From: Gymnogyps californianus
Lineage: Eukaryota > Chordata > Aves > Accipitriformes > Cathartidae
Length of the DNA: 64,000 bases
Assembly: GCF_018139145.2 (NCBI RefSeq)
Contig: NC_059473.1
Coordinates: 9,044,503-9,108,502 of the forward strand
Direction: 5' to 3'
This document shows positions 61,311 through 64,000 of the stretch, piece by piece. Below the pieces are notes generated by a model. That model made no database searches and was not told the DNA's origin. It saw nothing but the letters and a program-made list of their open reading frames with translations. Within the stretch, counting starts at the first letter, position 1, and every line of letters begins with the position of its first letter. A program made the position numbers and the translations under genes.

Positions 61311-63504
61311 GTGTGGCTGTGATAGGCCTTTTACTGTCTTGGTTTGGGCTGCTTAATGCAACATAATGAAAGGCTTGGGTTTTCATTTAAAAAAAAAAAT
61401 CTGAGTTTAAGTTTTCAGACTAGAGAAAGTTGAAATCTGATGATATTCAAGGATCTTATCCACAATGTACATGCCGTAATGTATTTTCATCGATCATCTA
61501 TATGATGAAAAGTATGTAAATAAAACAGTCACCCTACACTATCTTTGTCTACATGGGTTAGCTTAATTCACCACTGCCTGTTTTCTCTCTTCAGGAATAT
61601 AGCAATACTCGCTATGGGAGTAAATGATATCTCTTATAAACCTTGTGTGTTGTGACTTCCATTCAGCCCTTTTCCCTACAAGTTTTTTGGTGTTTTTTTC
61701 TTCCCTCCTCATTGGTGTACAATTTGCTTAACAACCCTGATTTCTTTTTTTTTATACCACTGTAATTTTGCTTCGTAAATTTTATTGTCCTACAGTCACT
61801 TCATGAAAAAAAACCACTTGGCTTTTTAGCAAGGCCTTATGTTGTGTGTTGATATTGCTCTTGTTTACTGAATTCTGTTTGGCAGAATTATTGTCAACAA
61901 GTTTTCCTCATTCTCTCTCTTGCTGAGTTGAGAAGTGTTGTAGAAAAGCTTGAGCTCCAAGGGGTGGTCGTCATCGTCCTCCTCCCTGGAGCACAGGCAT
62001 GGGGTGGTCTCCATACACTCTTTGGAAAACTTACCTTACTCATCCAGCTTGCGTTAAACCCAGCTAATATTTGCCTTGAATGTCATTAGTTGTATTACTG
62101 CTTTTTATATTATTTGCCTTCTCTGTTCTTGATATTTTCCCATGCATTTTTTAGTAATTTTTTTCATAGTCTGTGCTTTTTCTGCTATTCCCCTATGGCT
62201 GTTTCTTATTTGCTTGTTCGCTGAATCAGAACAAGCCTGTCTGACTGTAGAGCAGAAGGTCTGTGCTACATGCACAGCTGCAGAAGAAACAGGCCATTCT
62301 TTTGTTACTGTACTTTTCCTAGCAAAAAGTGAGCTTTGGAAAAAAGAAATACTTCTCTTGAAGAATCTGAATTTTGTTTGAAAAGTCAAATCAACTGCCA
62401 AAGAAGTCAAACTCAGTTATTTAAAAATGGGTTGTTGGCACTCTTTATGGCGAAAGCTTTGCTTTTCTGGGACATAAAGAAAGTATTTAGGGATTGGTGG
62501 AACCAATCTGTGGGGATTGGTTTCTCACCACGTGGGACACTGTCTGTAGGTGAATGGACAGGACATTTTGTACTTTCAAGAAAGGTTTGAAATTTTGTGT
62601 AGTCTGTCTAACTGGGTGATAATTAAGAGCATGGGACTGTGTTTCACAATGTGAGGTGGACTCAACAGCTGCAGACCTGTTGAGATGTGCTTCTGGGCGT
62701 GCCTGTTTCTGCTGTTTCCAAGGTCAGTGATTCAAGTCAAGCTCCCATTCAAGTCTGTGCGTCAGATCCTGAGCTGATGGAAATGAGTGTATGTCAATGG
62801 AGACATCTCTACCTGACCTGAGGATCTAGATTCAGGCTTTTTGTTGAGGTTTCGCACGGAGGCAGAGTTATAAGATATGTTAAACCCGTGGTTTCTCATG
62901 TTGGATGCTGGAGATGGGTGATACTGCAGTACACAGCCTAATTCAAAAGCAGTTTGAATGAGTGTTTCCCCTTTGTGATTTGATGGCACTTTCAGAAGTG
63001 CAGCACAAGAAATGCAACATCATAAGGAAGACTGTTCCTACAACTGTAGTTCCTTAACTGCAATTAAGATAGCTGGCAAAAGGCAAATCTCAAAGGACTG
63101 CTAAAAAAGTGTGTAGCTCTTCTGGGAGGTAAATGGAAAGAAGCTCACCCATTTCCTGATGAAAGTTTTGGGTTTGCTGCTTCAGTGCAAACTTTGCAGC
63201 ATTTCTGCACTGCATGTGAATTTATGATAGATATTTTTCTTTACGTGCCCCATCTGTCCTCGTGTTTAATCTTGTTTTTCATTAGATCAGGAAAGACTGT
63301 TATGAAGGATGGGATAACTTAAATGACCATGTTTGTTGTGATTCCACTGTAAAATATCTAGATATTTTCAGTGCAAACATCACAATAGTTAGGACAGTTT
63401 TATTGAATTCCGGTTCACATTCTCTGTTCAAACTTTAGAAAACAAACGAAACTGGAATTATTTTAGAGGTCTTAGTTCTTTTCCTGTGTCAGAGGTATTA
63501 TGTT

Positions 63505-63885
63505 TGCTATTCTGGATCAGTCCAGAAATTGATCCCGCCTAGTAAATAGTCTCAACCAGTAGCTACTTGGGGAAAAACTCAGGAAGAGACTGTGAAACAA
63601 TGTGTGCCTAAAATATCTTTCCACATGTAGTTCTTTTTAGCTCTTGATAATCTCCTGAGTATTGTTTTCCAGACTGGGCGACTGTGGCTGAGCCATCCTG
63701 ATTAATATCCACCATTGATGAATGAGTCTAATTTCTTCTTCAACCTATTTATAATTTGGCTTCCACAACATTCTGTTGTGGAGAGCTCTGGAATTAAACT
63801 AAGCATTGCATAGGGGAGAAAAAGATCTTGTTTGTTTTTCAGCATGCTGCCAAGTAATTTTGAGTCCAAGCACAAGAAATGTAAG
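63505..63885 (-). mobile_element. ancient CR1 relic
   Basis: A second old CR1 copy in minus orientation. Landmarks in order are ttctggatcagtccag, ctgagccatcctgatta, ccattgatgaatgagtctaa, ttcttcaacctatttata, ggcttccacaacattctg, ttgtttgtttttcagcatg, ctgccaagtaattttgag and gcacaagaaatgtaa. These follow the order of the older CR1 families known from turtles and crocodilians, including the cue for the 3' polymerase region. The left edge is approximate, and the relic may extend toward the window end. No frame survives. Confidence 0.78.
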
Positions 63886-64000
63886 CCTCTCAAACATCTC
63901 AAAAACCATTTCACGCTTGGGCTGAACCTGCCACTTTCCTAATGCTGAAGTTTCACCTATGGTTATAAAGGGCTCAAAACTGGTGGTCTTTCAGTAGTAC
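63886..64000. other. short tail of the window, nothing recognised
   Basis: These last bases may be further CR1 relic too diverged to recognise, or unique sequence. Confidence 0.4.

Larger units (their letters stand above)
58397..63504. other. anonymous non-coding stretch, no gene seen
   Basis: The T-rich character continues to about 59.2 kb. A TA-rich microsatellite lies at 60,572-60,640, and a 14-bp direct repeat at 61,274-61,310. A perfect minus-strand donor consensus (AAG|gtaagt, near 62,025-62,033) is isolated. No exon, RNA gene or further transposon is recognised. Confidence 0.5.

Overview
The window reads as nuclear DNA of a bird, most likely a neoavian species, and lies in a gene-poor region or a long intron. 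The organism call rests on its transposable elements: CR1 retrotransposon pieces and two solo long terminal repeats (LTRs) whose ends and internal boxes match ERVL-type LTRs I know from many neoavian genomes. I cannot name the species. I recognise no protein-coding exon, tRNA, rRNA, CpG island or bacterial-style gene. The longest open frames outside repeats (about 136 codons) are of the size expected by chance in 64 kb of AT-leaning DNA.

Layout. Positions 1-13,394 are anonymous sequence with short low-complexity tracts, a GC-rich patch near 6.2-6.4 kb, two AP-1 motifs near 8.7 kb and a 26-base G run at 10.7 kb. From 13,395 to about 14,875 lies a CR1 element on the minus strand, split by a complete solo ERVL-type LTR (13,455-14,379) flanked by a perfect 5-bp duplication. 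The LTR contains a degenerate 45-52 bp tandem array just downstream of its TATA box. Positions 14,876-27,320 are anonymous except for a compact cluster of transcription-factor motifs at 23.04-23.17 kb. A second, shorter ERVL-type LTR lies at 27,321-27,743, also on the minus strand, with a 23-base C run. Positions 27,744-53,917 hold G, C and T homopolymers, a possible non-coding exon with two consensus donors at 45.06-45.27 kb, and a 10-bp-stem hairpin at 51.75 kb. An ancient CR1 relic lies at 53,918-54,165. A T-rich zone follows at about 56.9-59.2 kb and holds one splice-flanked open segment (58,315-58,396). A TA-rich microsatellite lies at 60.57-60.64 kb, and a second ancient CR1 relic at 63.5-63.9 kb.

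All five recognisable transposon pieces lie on the minus strand. That would fit an intron of a plus-strand gene, where antisense insertions are better tolerated, but five pieces are too few to prove it. I found no previously undescribed multi-gene system. The observations most worth checking are the nested LTR with its transcribed repeat array, the 23.1 kb motif cluster and the candidate exons.
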